Below are positions 53,901 through 63,713 of a DNA stretch of 64,000 nucleotides, in pieces. Under the pieces are notes generated by a model. That model had not been told where the DNA came from and searched no databases. It saw only the letters and a list, made by a program, of their open reading frames with translations. Position 1 is the stretch's first letter. The number at the start of each line of letters is the position of its first letter. Both the position numbers and the translations under genes were made by a program. Source of the stretch: Ustilago trichophora (taxonomy: Eukaryota; Basidiomycota; Ustilaginomycetes; Ustilaginales; Ustilaginaceae). Location: NCBI GenBank assembly GCA_900323505.1, contig OOIN01000010.1:62001-126000 (forward strand). The letters are read 5' to 3'.

Positions 53901-54365
53901 CTCCGGATCCAGATTTTCCGCCGTCGGATCCACTCTGCGCTACTTCTAGCTCGCTATCGTGTGTCTGTTAGGTTTTGTATCGCATCGGGCCGATTTCACT
54001 GTCATCTATTTCGATCTGATACACTTACCTGTAGCTTTTCGAGCAGCGGCTCTGTTGCACCGAGCCACATGACATTGTAAGCTGTGTTGCCAGCGGGCTC
54101 TGAGAACGTCTCTACGGCACCGTCCAAAACTCAAACACACGAATCAAGCTCAACTACAGACACATTCCCAAACCAAATGTTCGAGATCAGGAATGACTTG
54201 CATTTCGCATCAAGGTACGCCTCTGTATGGCAAGTCGATCATCTGCAACACCTCCTGATGAGCAGTGAAGCAGAAACTGTGGTTGGTTATATGGTGGGCG
54301 AGCCAATCTCCGATTGCGAGCGGGGGAGCGGTGTGGAGTCAGAGCTAAAAGCTTTTCTTGAAGAT

Positions 54366-57104
54366 CTACTGGCCCCAGTACTGACGACCGTAGTTGGGGT
54401 AGTTGGAGTAGGCATTGTTGCTACCCTGGTGTCCGTAAGCGCCATACTGCTGGTAGTACTGCTGCTGCTGCTGTTGTTGCTGGGCCTGCTGTTGCTGCTG
54501 CTGGGCCTGCTGTTGAGGAACACCCTGAGACTGACCCTGGCCACGACCGACCTGGGTCGAGGTCGAGCCGGACTGAGCCGAACCCTTGGAGGCGTTGGCG
54601 TCAAATTGACGGTAGCTGTCGAGAGCGCTTCCGGAAGAAGCACCCGACTTCTGCTGCGAGCCCATGTGAGGGGTTCCGGTGTTGCCTGCAGAGGCGTTGC
54701 CCGAGGCAGCCGTCTGCGAGGGAGGAGCACCGCCGGCTCCGCTTCCGAGGAAGCCACCAAGACCAGGGATGGCGCCGCCGTAGATCTTGGAGTAGTCCGA
54801 CATGCCACCGAGGCCGGGCATGCCACGGCCGAAGCCCTGGTCGTAAGAGGAGAGACCACCCGAGCTGGGGGTCTGAGCGTAGTGATTCTGCGCACCGTAG
54901 GCGTTGGCGTCACTCTGAGGACCCTGGTTGTAGGGCGAGGCGATGTTGGCGGGAGTGCCGGGCTTGGAGGCGTGCTGAGGCTGAGCAGCTGGCTGGCCGT
55001 ACACGGGGTACTGACCGTAGCCAGCAGCGGGCTGGCCGTAGTGCTGGAACTGGTTGGGCATGTAGTAGTGAGGATAGTAGTAAGGCATGATCCCGGGGAA
55101 TTGCTGCTGGGGAGCCTGCTGCTGGTGGAGGCCGGGGCCAGCCTGGTGGCCCTGGTGCTGGTGAGGCTGCTGGTTCTGGTCCTGCTGCGTTGCGGACTGC
55201 TGCTGGCCCTGCTGCGATGCCTGAGGCTGTGCCTTGTCGTCTGATCGCTGGCCAAAGGCGTTGGAGCCCTGATCGTAGGCGCCATAGAACTGAGCAAGGC
55301 GCTGAGTGTCGAGGCCGCCGTACATGGACGAGTAATCCTGGAGACCCTGCTGAGGCTGGGGCTGGGAAGCAGCCTGGTTCTGGCCGATAGAGCTGTATCC
55401 ATTGTAACCGTGGATCTGCTCCTGAGGAGCTTGCTGCTGGTGCTGCTGGTGCTGCTGGTGCTGCTGCTGGGGAGCGGCCTGCTGTTGCTGGGCTTGGCCG
55501 GTGAAGCCATACGAGTTGTCAAACGAGTCGGACTTGAAGCCATTGTATTGAGAGGCGGCGGGCTGCTGGCTGAAGGAGTCAGACTGAGCCTGGCTGACCT
55601 GAGCCTCTTGTCTGTGAGCAGAGGGTGAGGCAGCGGCGGCCTGAGCGGCGGCGGGAGCAGTCTCAGTCTCGGTTTGATTGGAGATGGCCTCGTTTGTGGA
55701 TTCGGGAACGTCGTTGTCGTCACCTCCAAGGAAGTTGAGCGAACCAAACTGGACTCCAAGCTTGTCAAGCTGCGAAGAGCCGCCGGCCATAACGACGGGG
55801 GCGTCCTGTCGTGCGCGCTGAGAAGATCGCTGGGCGCCGGCACGAGGAGCGGCCTTAGAGAGGCCAGGTGGGGCGACGGCCGAAGCACTGGCAGCGGCGG
55901 CATCGCTAGCGGATGCGATAGGTGCGCTCTCAGCAGCAGGGGCGGTCTCGACGGCGGGGGCGGTGGCGGCTTCGGGAGAAGATTCCTGGACTTCCTCCTT
56001 GTTGGTGGTGGCAGCATCAGTGGTGGAAACGGGAGCAGCCTCTTCAACGACGGGCTCATCTACAGCGGCGGCGGCTGGCTCGGCGGCCTCGGGCTGAGCC
56101 TCAGAGGTGGACTCGGTTGCAACGGGCTCAGCAGCGGCGGCAGGGGCAGCTTCGGATGCGGGAGCGACGGCCTCGGATGGAGCGACGGCGGCGATGGGGG
56201 CAGCGGGCTTGGGAGCCTCGGACTTGCGAGCGATCTGAGCCCAGCTCATACCGCCAGCCTTGGGCGTGGGCTTGGAAGGAGCAGGAACCTTGACTGCAGG
56301 TACCGAACTTTCCGCCGAGGAGGCGAGAGCACCGGTAGTGGTGGCCGACTCTGTAGGCAGAGACGCAGGGGTCTCTGCGACAGGAGCGGGAGCCTGTTGG
56401 ACGGGAGCTGCGGTGGACGCTTCGGCGAGAGCGGGTGCTGGGGCAGGTGTAGCAGCAGCAGAAGCGGCGGCGGGAGCAGCGGCGGGAGTGGGTTGGGACC
56501 TGTTGTTGGACTTGGCAAGAGCGGCGGCCCAGCTGGTTCCAGTGGTGGGAGTAGGGATGGGAGCGAAAGCCTGGGCAGTAGTGGCCTCGACGGATTGAGT
56601 CTCGGGTGTCTTGACTTCGTGACCGTTGGTCTGAGGAGCGATGCCACCGCCACGACCACCGACGCCGCGGAAGCCACCTCGACCACCACGCGCGCCTCGA
56701 ACCGAGGCACCTCCACGGCCGCGACCGGCAGGAGCACCACCGACGTGATTGCCGCGGGCGGCGTAAGGAGCGGTAGATGGAGCGGGTGTGGAGGCGTAAG
56801 GGGCAGGAGCGGCATGATGAGGAGTCGACTCCTTCTTGACGTGCTTCTTTGACTTGACGGACGAGAACTGCTCGACCTGACCTTCAGAAATACGAACGAC
56901 GGCGTTCTCGACATCTCCGAGCGAGTCCTGGAGAGCAAAGAGGAGGTCTTCGTCGGTCCAGGTTGGGAAAAGCTCGCGGATCATGTCGAGCTGATCCGAG
57001 TATTTGGCACGAAGGGTTCGGACCTCTTCGGTATCATCTTGAACCTGTTGGGAACGGCCCTTGGGGCGAGGGAAGGACCCTCTGCGCGCAGCTGTAGCCG
57101 ACAT
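54366..57104 (-). CDS. DEF1: RNA polymerase II degradation factor Def1 homologue
   Basis: 912 residues from ATG 57102-57104; the open frame continues upstream, but the extra 116 codons are leader-like. Layout matches Def1: Arg-rich start (MSATAARRGSFPRPKGRSQ), CUE ubiquitin-binding domain at about 31-76 (LRAKYSDQLDMIRELFPTW, DEDLLFALQDS, DVENAVVRISEGQVEQ), a Gly/Arg patch (GRGRGGASVRGARGGRGG), a long Ala/Pro/Glu-rich middle, and a Gln/Tyr/Gly-rich C-terminal part ending NYGRQYWGQ. In yeast, Def1 is clipped by the proteasome after DNA damage, enters the nucleus and recruits Elongin-Cullin to stalled Pol II through its CUE domain. The Gln-rich part keeps the protein cytosolic in yeast; the same role is inferred here. 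Single exon. Confidence 0.88.
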   Translation of the reverse strand: MSATAARRGSFPRPKGRSQQVQDDTEEVRTLRAKYSDQLDMIRELFPTWTDEDLLFALQDSLGDVENAVVRISEGQVEQFSSVKSKKHVKKESTPHHAAPAPYASTPAPSTAPYAARGNHVGGAPAGRGRGGASVRGARGGRGGFRGVGGRGGGIAPQTNGHEVKTPETQSVEATTAQAFAPIPTPTTGTSWAAALAKSNNRSQPTPAAAPAAASAAATPAPAPALAEASTAAPVQQAPAPVAETPASLPTESATTTGALASSAESSVPAVKVPAPSKPTPKAGGMSWAQIARKSEAPKPAAPIAAVAPSEAVAPASEAAPAAAAEPVATESTSEAQPEAAEPAAAAVDEPVVEEAAPVSTTDAATTNKEEVQESSPEAATAPAVETAPAAESAPIASASDAAAASASAVAPPGLSKAAPRAGAQRSSQRARQDAPVVMAGGSSQLDKLGVQFGSLNFLGGDDNDVPESTNEAISNQTETETAPAAAQAAAASPSAHRQEAQVSQAQSDSFSQQPAASQYNGFKSDSFDNSYGFTGQAQQQQAAPQQQHQQHQQHQQQAPQEQIHGYNGYSSIGQNQAASQPQPQQGLQDYSSMYGGLDTQRLAQFYGAYDQGSNAFGQRSDDKAQPQASQQGQQQSATQQDQNQQPHQHQGHQAGPGLHQQQAPQQQFPGIMPYYYPHYYMPNQFQHYGQPAAGYGQYPVYGQPAAQPQHASKPGTPANIASPYNQGPQSDANAYGAQNHYAQTPSSGGLSSYDQGFGRGMPGLGGMSDYSKIYGGAIPGLGGFLGSGAGGAPPSQTAASGNASAGNTGTPHMGSQQKSGASSGSALDSYRQFDANASKGSAQSGSTSTQVGRGQGQSQGVPQQQAQQQQQQAQQQQQQQQYYQQYGAYGHQGSNNAYSNYPNYGRQYWGQ

Positions 57105-57511
57105 TGTTTTGTGTATATATGTGTGTGTGAGTGTGGTAGAGGTGGAAGGACGAGCGAGTCCTAGATGGAAATGTTGGCGGGGAAGCGTGCCTCGACGAAG
57201 AGCGAGTTTGGTGGTGCACGGCGACCTTGCGGCTTGAGACGATGCGAGCAGAAAGCAGATCAGAGACGAACAGCCGTATGCACTTTGTCGAGAAGCGGGC
57301 GAAGAGGATCGAGACGAGAAGGTGACAAGACAGAAGAAGGATGGATGAAAGGGAGTAGAAAGAGTAGAAGGAAGAAGCAAGACTATTGACAAAGCTCTGT
57401 TGGTGCGCTCACATCTGAGTTGCACTTGAAGCTTCAGGGTGGAGAGTTGCACACACTACTCTGTGTGTGGCTGGACGGGTGTCGCTTGGCTCAGTGCATC
57501 ACAGCACAGTG

Positions 57512-57595
57512 CAGCAACAGCAACAGCAACAGCAACAACAGCTCAGCTCAACTTCTCTCTCTCTCTCTCTCTCCCTCTCTCTTCTCTTCTCTCTG
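57512..57595. repeat. CAGCAA and CT microsatellites upstream of DEF1
   Basis: CAGCAACAG-type units at 57512-57540, then an almost pure CT/CCT run at 57552-57595. About 400-490 bases upstream of the DEF1 start; the CT run is GA-rich on the DEF1 sense strand. Confidence 0.85.
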
Positions 57596-59561
57596 GTCTA
57601 ATTGCGAAGAAGGTACATTTTTTTGACGGTGTGTTGCGGGCGGCGGCGGCGGCGGACACGGACACTGAGCGTTTCCACTTTGGCGCCTTTTGGAAGGTCA
57701 CGCTAAAAACGAGACCAAGCAAAGCCCAGTCCGTCTTGTTCACGTACTCATGCGCTCCAGCTGCCTGTCGCTCTCTCTCGAATGCGGAAGAGCTCAACTC
57801 GAACTCAATTCTTCTTGCAGAGCCTCTGGTATTCCAAAGCTCAAAAAAGGAAACAAGGGTGATCGAAATACAGTCCGTGAATTCATTTGTTTGAGATGCT
57901 CAATTCAAGTCTTCAGATACAATTCCTCGAAAGTCGACATCGAGCGAATACAAATTGTAGCAGCCTTCCACAAATGAAAAGTACAAAGCATTTCTGCAAT
58001 TCAAAGGACCCTACTGTACAAAGGGACCGAATCCGACTTGGTCGGGTGACCTTTCACCAAAAGAGAGAAAAAAAAAAGCAAGAAGCAAGCACTCTACTGA
58101 CTAGACGCTGCCATTACTTCGCATCCATTTGCCTGGCAACCTTCCCAAAAGGTGCCAAACGGATGCTGTCTGGTTGACGTATGTATTAATCATACAGTAC
58201 AGCCTCAGCCCAAGCTCAAAAAGAGCCTAGTGCGTGAGCGAGTCTCTGACTGCCTCTGGCCAGGCAAGAGAAGATAGCTAGCCGAAACAAGCGCGTCCAA
58301 TATTACTAAGCAATTGTCATACGCATGTGTCACAACAAATCTATCGCACGAGAAATTCAAGAACGTTGCGGACCATCGGGTCTGACCCGATGGAAACCTC
58401 TGATCTTAAACACGATCTGCAGGTAACTTGGCACAGCCCAGAGCAAGTCTCGCTTGGCGTCCAAGAAGCCTCGCATCTGAGTCCAAGAATGCCGATGCCA
58501 CCTGTTCGATTATAGAGCTGCTACAAGACGTTGATAGCGAAGCCGACTAAAGCGATGAACACATCTGGCACACCTGCACTCTGCGGTACGCTCCAGACCA
58601 GGTCAGCTCGCAGCGATAAAGCTTGACTGGCAATCAGCTGCTTTCCAAGGGCGGGTGCGACTCGCTCACCTGTTAGAGACCGCATGGGCTAGCGCGGCAA
58701 TCGAAGGTAGTATATATGTTTGCGACGTGCGAAAGAGAATAAGAGATTAACTTAGGGTTTATCGTGTGAGAGCTGTGTCACATTTTCAAGAATCAAAAGT
58801 GTGTCCGAGCGGCTTCGACTTTGCTGCCCAGCTCCGACCACTTTCCTCGGCATTCCGGAGACGGGTCCACCAAAAATCTTGAGTTTGGTGTTACAGTAAG
58901 TTACAGTACACTCTCCAGCGCTCATAGGCGTTGGCAGAAAGATGCCGAAACTCACTTTTTGAGCAACCCTTGTCTCTCATGAAATGGCTCTTGAATGGCT
59001 GGCCCTTGTCCATGCTGCGTCTTTTGCTCGATTCAGCCACAAGGTCAAGCCTCTCTGTTCGGCTCTCCAGCACGGATCGACATCCGCTCAACGCATGCAC
59101 CTTCGGCAACACACGGTCAACATGCTCTGGTCCGTTTGAAGGAAGCGCAATGACATGGCTTGCAGCTTTGCTGGCAAAGAAAAGATCAACAACGTCAACC
59201 TTTGGGCAAAGTGACAAGATAGACTTGGACTCTGTTGTTGCTTGGACTCAAGTCTAGACTGTGTACAGTATGACATACGCCGGGGTTCAGCGACCGACAA
59301 ACTTGGCTCGCCGTACTGTATGTCAAAGGTGGCTTCTTCCCTTTGTGCAAGAGGGATGCGCTCGCTTTCAGGAAATTCGCCGCACTCTTAAGCTGCAGTC
59401 CCAAGAATGCAAAGCCTTTTGTGGGTGTGTATGTTGTAGCCTGCATGCACAAACAAACCGGCAAGAAAGCGCTAAGCAGTTGGCTGGCCCGATTGCCCTC
59501 CTGAATCGCTGGCACCGTCGAGAAAAAAGCAAATTTGAAATTTAACCCTAAGCAAAGCACA

Positions 59562-59564
<3 letters not shown>

Positions 59565-59598
<34 letters not shown>
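59565..59598 (-). repeat. poly(T) tract of 34, poly(A) on the minus strand
   Basis: On the minus strand the tract is preceded by GATAAAATAAAGACTC, that is an AATAAA-like signal 10 bases before A34. A second A13 tract (59708-59720) lies about 110 bases upstream on the same strand. Looks like the tail of a retro-inserted RNA copy, though no target-site duplication is evident. Confidence 0.7.
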
Positions 59599-59599
<1 letters not shown>

Positions 59600-59970
59600 A
59601 GTCTTTATTTTATCAGGCTGCCGCTGGTGCAAGCCGAGCAGCGTTTGGGCCGATTTCTCGAAAATAAGCCCAATGGAATCTCCAATTTATTATTATCATT
59701 AATATACTTTTTTTTTTTTTGGGCTAAACCCCGCGAACCATAGGCGGCGCAATCGCGGAGACCAATAACGTCTTGGTCTTGGCTCTTGACCATCACACCG
59801 TTTTGGTGTATCTCTCTCTCTAGCTCTGAGTCCGACACAATCAACGTATCTGACAAGGCAGATGCTGCTGCGGATCCATTCAGTGGGAGCACCGACATTC
59901 CGCTAACAGCAGCTCTTTTTTGTTCCATCTGGCAGGTCCAGACCAGCCATTCCGTGCTCCACAACCGCCG

Positions 59971-60000
<30 letters not shown>
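59971..60000. repeat. (TCA)10 trinucleotide repeat
   Basis: Ten perfect TCA units about 355 bases before the phosphatase start codon, probably in its leader or promoter. Confidence 0.9.
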
Positions 60001-60001
<1 letters not shown>

Positions 60002-60354
60002 ACCGATCACCAATCTGCATCACACCCAATCACTGCCCAGTCTCTAGGAATTGACTATCCAACACAAAAGAAACCACACGAAAGCTTTCTCAAAGCCATC
60101 CACGTATCATCGACGTCCACGAATACAGCAACCTCATCTTTTCACCATCCTTCGACGCTTAGCAGCAGACTTGCATCACAGATCGACTCTCCGTGATCGC
60201 TGTCAGGACCATTCACCGCCAACACACGGCTAGCAGACTTCATCGCTGGCTACATATCCAAGAAGGGATCCGATCGCCATCTAAGTCAATTGTAGTCTGA
60301 CAACCAGCTAGACAGCCAGCTAAACATTGAGCATCGTCAATTGCCATCACGCAC

Positions 60355-62244
60355 ATGGGCAAAAGACGCTTTTCAGAGATAGTCAACAACGTCATTCGTG
60401 CACAAAAATCTCGTAACATCCGAAGAAGCGGCTCTTGCCGTGCCTATACCACCCTCGGATCGCTTCCGCATCATCTTCCAGAAGACGGCGTCCGCCTGGA
60501 CGTCCACACCATGGCTGCTGGCGCGGCTGGGCCTCCAGTGGACGACCTTCTTAGGAACACCATCCCTACTGATCCTTTCTGGCATCCCGATATCGCATTG
60601 TTGCGCAGCAGCGAAGCTCAGCTCTCTAATCCCCGTCCGTCGCGCTCTTCGTCCACACGATCAAAATCCGACTTGTCTGTGACATTGCCATCCCCAACTG
60701 CAACCCACGCCATCGTACAATCACTGGCATCCGCTTCTCCGCACCTCACACATTTTGGTCAGAACGAATCGCAAAGGACCCAAAATAACGGCGTCTTTTT
60801 CCTGCGCTCGGATGCTGAATCGCTAAAGGATGCGCTCAGCCTGACCCCACCCTCCAGCTCAGAACACCCTTTCAAACCATCAGATCCGTCTCAAATGCAC
60901 ACGTCTTCCGCCAGCACAGAACAGGCAGCAAGTGCCAGCCCAAATTCCAGCTCTGCGAAGCCCCCGCAGTGGGATGATGCATCATCACCTCATGCCAACA
61001 GTAGCATCAAGGTCGCACAAACATTAACCGCCTCGCCATCGCCTGTGAGCTGCGGCCCAGATTCAGTCGTACCACGACCTGATGCAAATCCACGCCTAAC
61101 TCCATCAGGTCGGCCAATTCTGACACGACTCAACACTTCCGAGATGCTGCGTACTCAGACCAGCACAATGCTTGAGCTTGGACCTTCGCATCCTGTCACG
61201 ACTCGCAAGTCACCCACCGGTCTGAAGCTACAGCTCGACACATCAGTACCGCGCCGGTCGGCCACCTTAAGTAGCTATCCTCATCCCGCCAGATCCATGC
61301 AGAAGAACCTTCTGCACCCATCCCTTCCACTTCTCACGCCATCAACACCTGCAGTGGATCTGCTCAAGCTTGATGCAAACTCTATTGCTGCTCCTTCAAT
61401 CAGTGATTCGAGCGCGGAGCTTGGTGCGGGATCAAATGGATGCGACTTTGATGCACAAAAGTCCGACCCTCATCTTGTCAGAAGCAACTACACCTTTGAG
61501 GACTTTGACTTTGAAGTCTCCACCATCCTGCCCGAATTCCTTTATCTCGGACCCAACATTCAATCCGAGAAGGATGTCGCCAAGCTGCAGGCACTGGGAG
61601 TGCATCGCATCCTCAATGTGGCCTACGAAATTGACGAACTCGGACCCCTGAAGTTGCGAGACAGGTTCGATCGGTACCTCAAACTACCCATGCTGGATAG
61701 TGTTGAGGCCAAAGGAGTGCAAGACAGCATCAACGAAGCGTGCTCTTTTCTCGACGACGCACGTCTGAGGTCCGAGCCGGTGTACGTACATTGCAAAGCA
61801 GGCAAATCGCGATCGGTGACAATTGTGATTGCCTATTTGATACATGCACTTGGCTGGACTCTGCAACGATCGTACTCGTACGTTATGGAAAAGAGGGCAG
61901 CCATCTGTCCCAACATTGGCTTTGTTGCCGAGCTGATGAGGTACGAAGAGAGGGAGCTCAAATTGACCCGATCGACGGGCATCCACAGCAATTCTCCGGC
62001 TCTCACACATTCACCCATCTCCAAGTCGTCGCCACAGTTGCTTCCTGCCTGGGGCGAAGCCATGAGCAATGGTCAAGCAAAGAGCAACGATTCGACGCCG
62101 TCGTTGTCGACGCCTTCTCGCGAAGCTCCAGAGCCATCTCGAGGACTCCAGCACCGCCTGGGTACAGATTCGAATGGCGCATTCGGAAGCACGCTGTCGA
62201 AATCATCACCTGATCTCCCCTCACTGGCCTTTGAAAGCAGATGA
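60355..62244 (+). CDS. dual-specificity protein phosphatase (MAPK-phosphatase type)
   Basis: 629 residues. The catalytic domain occupies about 385-545: STILPEFLYLGPNIQSEKD, LGVHRILNVAYEIDE, then general-acid Asp448 (LPMLDSVEAKG) and the signature VHCKAGKSRS with nucleophile Cys480 and Arg486, followed by YSYVMEKRAAICPNIGFVAELM. Sequence around the P-loop is like fungal Msg5/Pmp1-type MAPK phosphatases, and smuts have a member of this class (Rok1) that damps the pheromone MAPKs Kpp2/Kpp6; whether this gene is that one cannot be shown here. The 380-residue N-terminal half is Ser/Pro-rich with many SP/TP sites. It starts with a basic-hydrophobic stretch (KRRFSEIVNNVIRAQK), a possible MAPK docking site. 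Long leader, single exon; ATG 60355. Confidence 0.85.
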   Translation: MGKRRFSEIVNNVIRAQKSRNIRRSGSCRAYTTLGSLPHHLPEDGVRLDVHTMAAGAAGPPVDDLLRNTIPTDPFWHPDIALLRSSEAQLSNPRPSRSSSTRSKSDLSVTLPSPTATHAIVQSLASASPHLTHFGQNESQRTQNNGVFFLRSDAESLKDALSLTPPSSSEHPFKPSDPSQMHTSSASTEQAASASPNSSSAKPPQWDDASSPHANSSIKVAQTLTASPSPVSCGPDSVVPRPDANPRLTPSGRPILTRLNTSEMLRTQTSTMLELGPSHPVTTRKSPTGLKLQLDTSVPRRSATLSSYPHPARSMQKNLLHPSLPLLTPSTPAVDLLKLDANSIAAPSISDSSAELGAGSNGCDFDAQKSDPHLVRSNYTFEDFDFEVSTILPEFLYLGPNIQSEKDVAKLQALGVHRILNVAYEIDELGPLKLRDRFDRYLKLPMLDSVEAKGVQDSINEACSFLDDARLRSEPVYVHCKAGKSRSVTIVIAYLIHALGWTLQRSYSYVMEKRAAICPNIGFVAELMRYEERELKLTRSTGIHSNSPALTHSPISKSSPQLLPAWGEAMSNGQAKSNDSTPSLSTPSREAPEPSRGLQHRLGTDSNGAFGSTLSKSSPDLPSLAFESR

Positions 62245-63713
62245 TGCTTCGGATGCGACACACCTTGAAGCGTTACTTTTCCTTGCGTTAGCGTCGAACC
62301 GTAATCTAGACCTTCGATTCACCCGCCATCGGCTTGTTCCGATCCACTTTAAAGGCTCACAATCAGCCACGCACGAAGTATGGCTCCACGCAATCTTACA
62401 TTCACATGAACAATTTCTCTTTCCTGGCGTCACTACTCACTTTTCTATCTCTCTCTCACAGGGCTGGAGCTCTGTTGTAATTCTACTCTCAAGCTTTGCT
62501 GCCCCGAGCAGGCTTGTCTGTTTTTCCCTTTGACTGTGTGTCGTTTGCGCCCGGATCTCAGTCCCAATTCAAACTTGTCTCGCTTCTTATCCCCACTCCC
62601 ATGTCAGCCAAGGTTGTGAGCGGCAAAGGAAATCACGGAAGCTGTTATTGTGACGGGAGATTTTTTTCACACAAGGCCGAAAACTGGGCATCTGCGGGAG
62701 AATTCTGGACCCTGCATACGCGTGACTTTGCAAAACACCGCACTGCGAGGTCGCGCGCAGAAATACGTCCTTTTTCATGATGTCATGCGAGCATGTCAAC
62801 CCTAGCCATGGTTTGCAATCATCGGATGAATGTAGTTCTTTGGTCGAAAGCTCTTTGTGACATGCTGGCGCCACTTCATCATCTGAATACACAGAAAAGG
62901 ATGTCTGACACCGGATCGCTCGGTTAGAAGCAGAGAGAGAGAAAGATAGACAAATCTGTTGTTTCTGTAGAGCGAAGGTGCGTTCACAGTGTGGCGGCTG
63001 AAAGTGGTCGCCATAACTGAATACTGTGGATGCTCATTTGTGTTGTGGTCTGCGAGTGAAATGTATCAAATCTCATTGGACCGTCGTTTGGTACACTTCT
63101 ACATCATGAGATGGCGCAATACTGCCTAGTGAATCTTGACCTTCTTCTGTGCATCGAAGCGGCAGCACAAGAGACGTCCTAAGTAGTGCCATTTGATATC
63201 TTTTGCGGTAGAAAACTCGGATACCACATCTACAAATCGAGATCTTCTCCTATGACTACATGATTGAGCTGCGACCGAAACATTTGTCATGGATAGTTGG
63301 GAAACAAAGGGAGATACGGCAGCAAAGTGAATGAGAACATGACCCTGAGTCATGCTCGCATCTCGATCGCCGTGTGTTTGCGGCACCCTCTCGTCTGCAG
63401 AGAGAAATCTGACATTTTTCATTTCAGCGCGCGACCCTACGGCAGCTTGGCCATTGGCCATTACAGTACACACATTATGGCGTATGTGTCCAGTTGTGCC
63501 AATCGACCCACCCGTCCCGCGCTTCTGTGCAGAGAATGCGCAATGATGGCTGCATACTCAGCATACTCAGCACAGTTCCTTGAAGCCGGCTAGACTTTGC
63601 AGTATGCTTGGATGTTGCCACACACTCTGCCTTGCGCGGCTTCGATAACATACAAATACCACCCATTCGTCGTCCACATCGGCCTCTTCTCCTCTCATCA
63701 CCATAAATTCATC
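62245..63713. other. 1.5-kb region between phosphatase and catalase genes
   Basis: Two genes in the same direction are separated by 1469 bases, presumably the phosphatase 3' UTR and catalase promoter. A TTACAGTACACAC motif lies at 63461, about 250 bases before the catalase start. No gene supported. Confidence 0.5.

Larger units (their letters stand above)
42536..54365. other. 11.8-kb gene-poor region upstream of the zinc-finger gene
   Basis: No protein gene, tRNA or rRNA can be supported here. All frames are short, many overlap on both strands, and none shows a domain, signal peptide with mature part, or family motif. What it does hold: an 8-base minisatellite (44681-44760), AT-rich islands (about 44375-44420, 47840-47995, 49828-49862), a TATA-like TTTATAAAAGG at 48088-48098 followed by GC-rich sequence, and at least ten TACAGTA/TACTGTA motifs (45588, 46164, 46276, 47779, 47815, 49826, 50265, 51877, 52108, 52500). 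It may be a long regulatory region or carry noncoding transcripts; both are inference. Confidence 0.55.
57105..60354. other. 3.2-kb divergent intergenic region DEF1 / phosphatase
   Basis: Contains CAGCAA and CT microsatellites near the DEF1 start, seven TACAGTA/TACTGTA motifs (58012, 58193, 58892, 58902, 59264, 59314 and flanking half-sites), a T34 tract (59565-59598), a T13 tract (59708-59720) and a TCA trinucleotide run. The last 400 bases before 60355 are likely 5' leader of the phosphatase gene. No gene is supported. Confidence 0.5.

Noticed and set aside
53439..54080. 213-codon plus-strand frame before DEF1
   Set aside because: No domain, mixed composition, and nothing to separate it from a chance open frame.
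54084..55244. 386-codon plus-strand frame over DEF1, rich in Leu/Val
   Set aside because: Antisense shadow of the Gln/Ala-rich DEF1 coding sequence; no domain and implausible composition.
54287..56059. 590-codon minus-strand frame over DEF1, rich in Pro/Ser/Arg
   Set aside because: Same strand but another frame of DEF1; the composition is the frame-shifted reading of Ala/Gln codons.
57105..57452. 116-codon N-terminal extension of DEF1
   Set aside because: Leader-like Ser/Thr/Leu-rich sequence with no family match; the Def1 start MSATAARRG lies immediately before the CUE region.
59536..59552. TTTAACCCTAAGC, possible telomerase RNA template
   Set aside because: A 9-base telomere-like match is expected about once in two such windows by chance; there is no pseudoknot or host transcript evidence.
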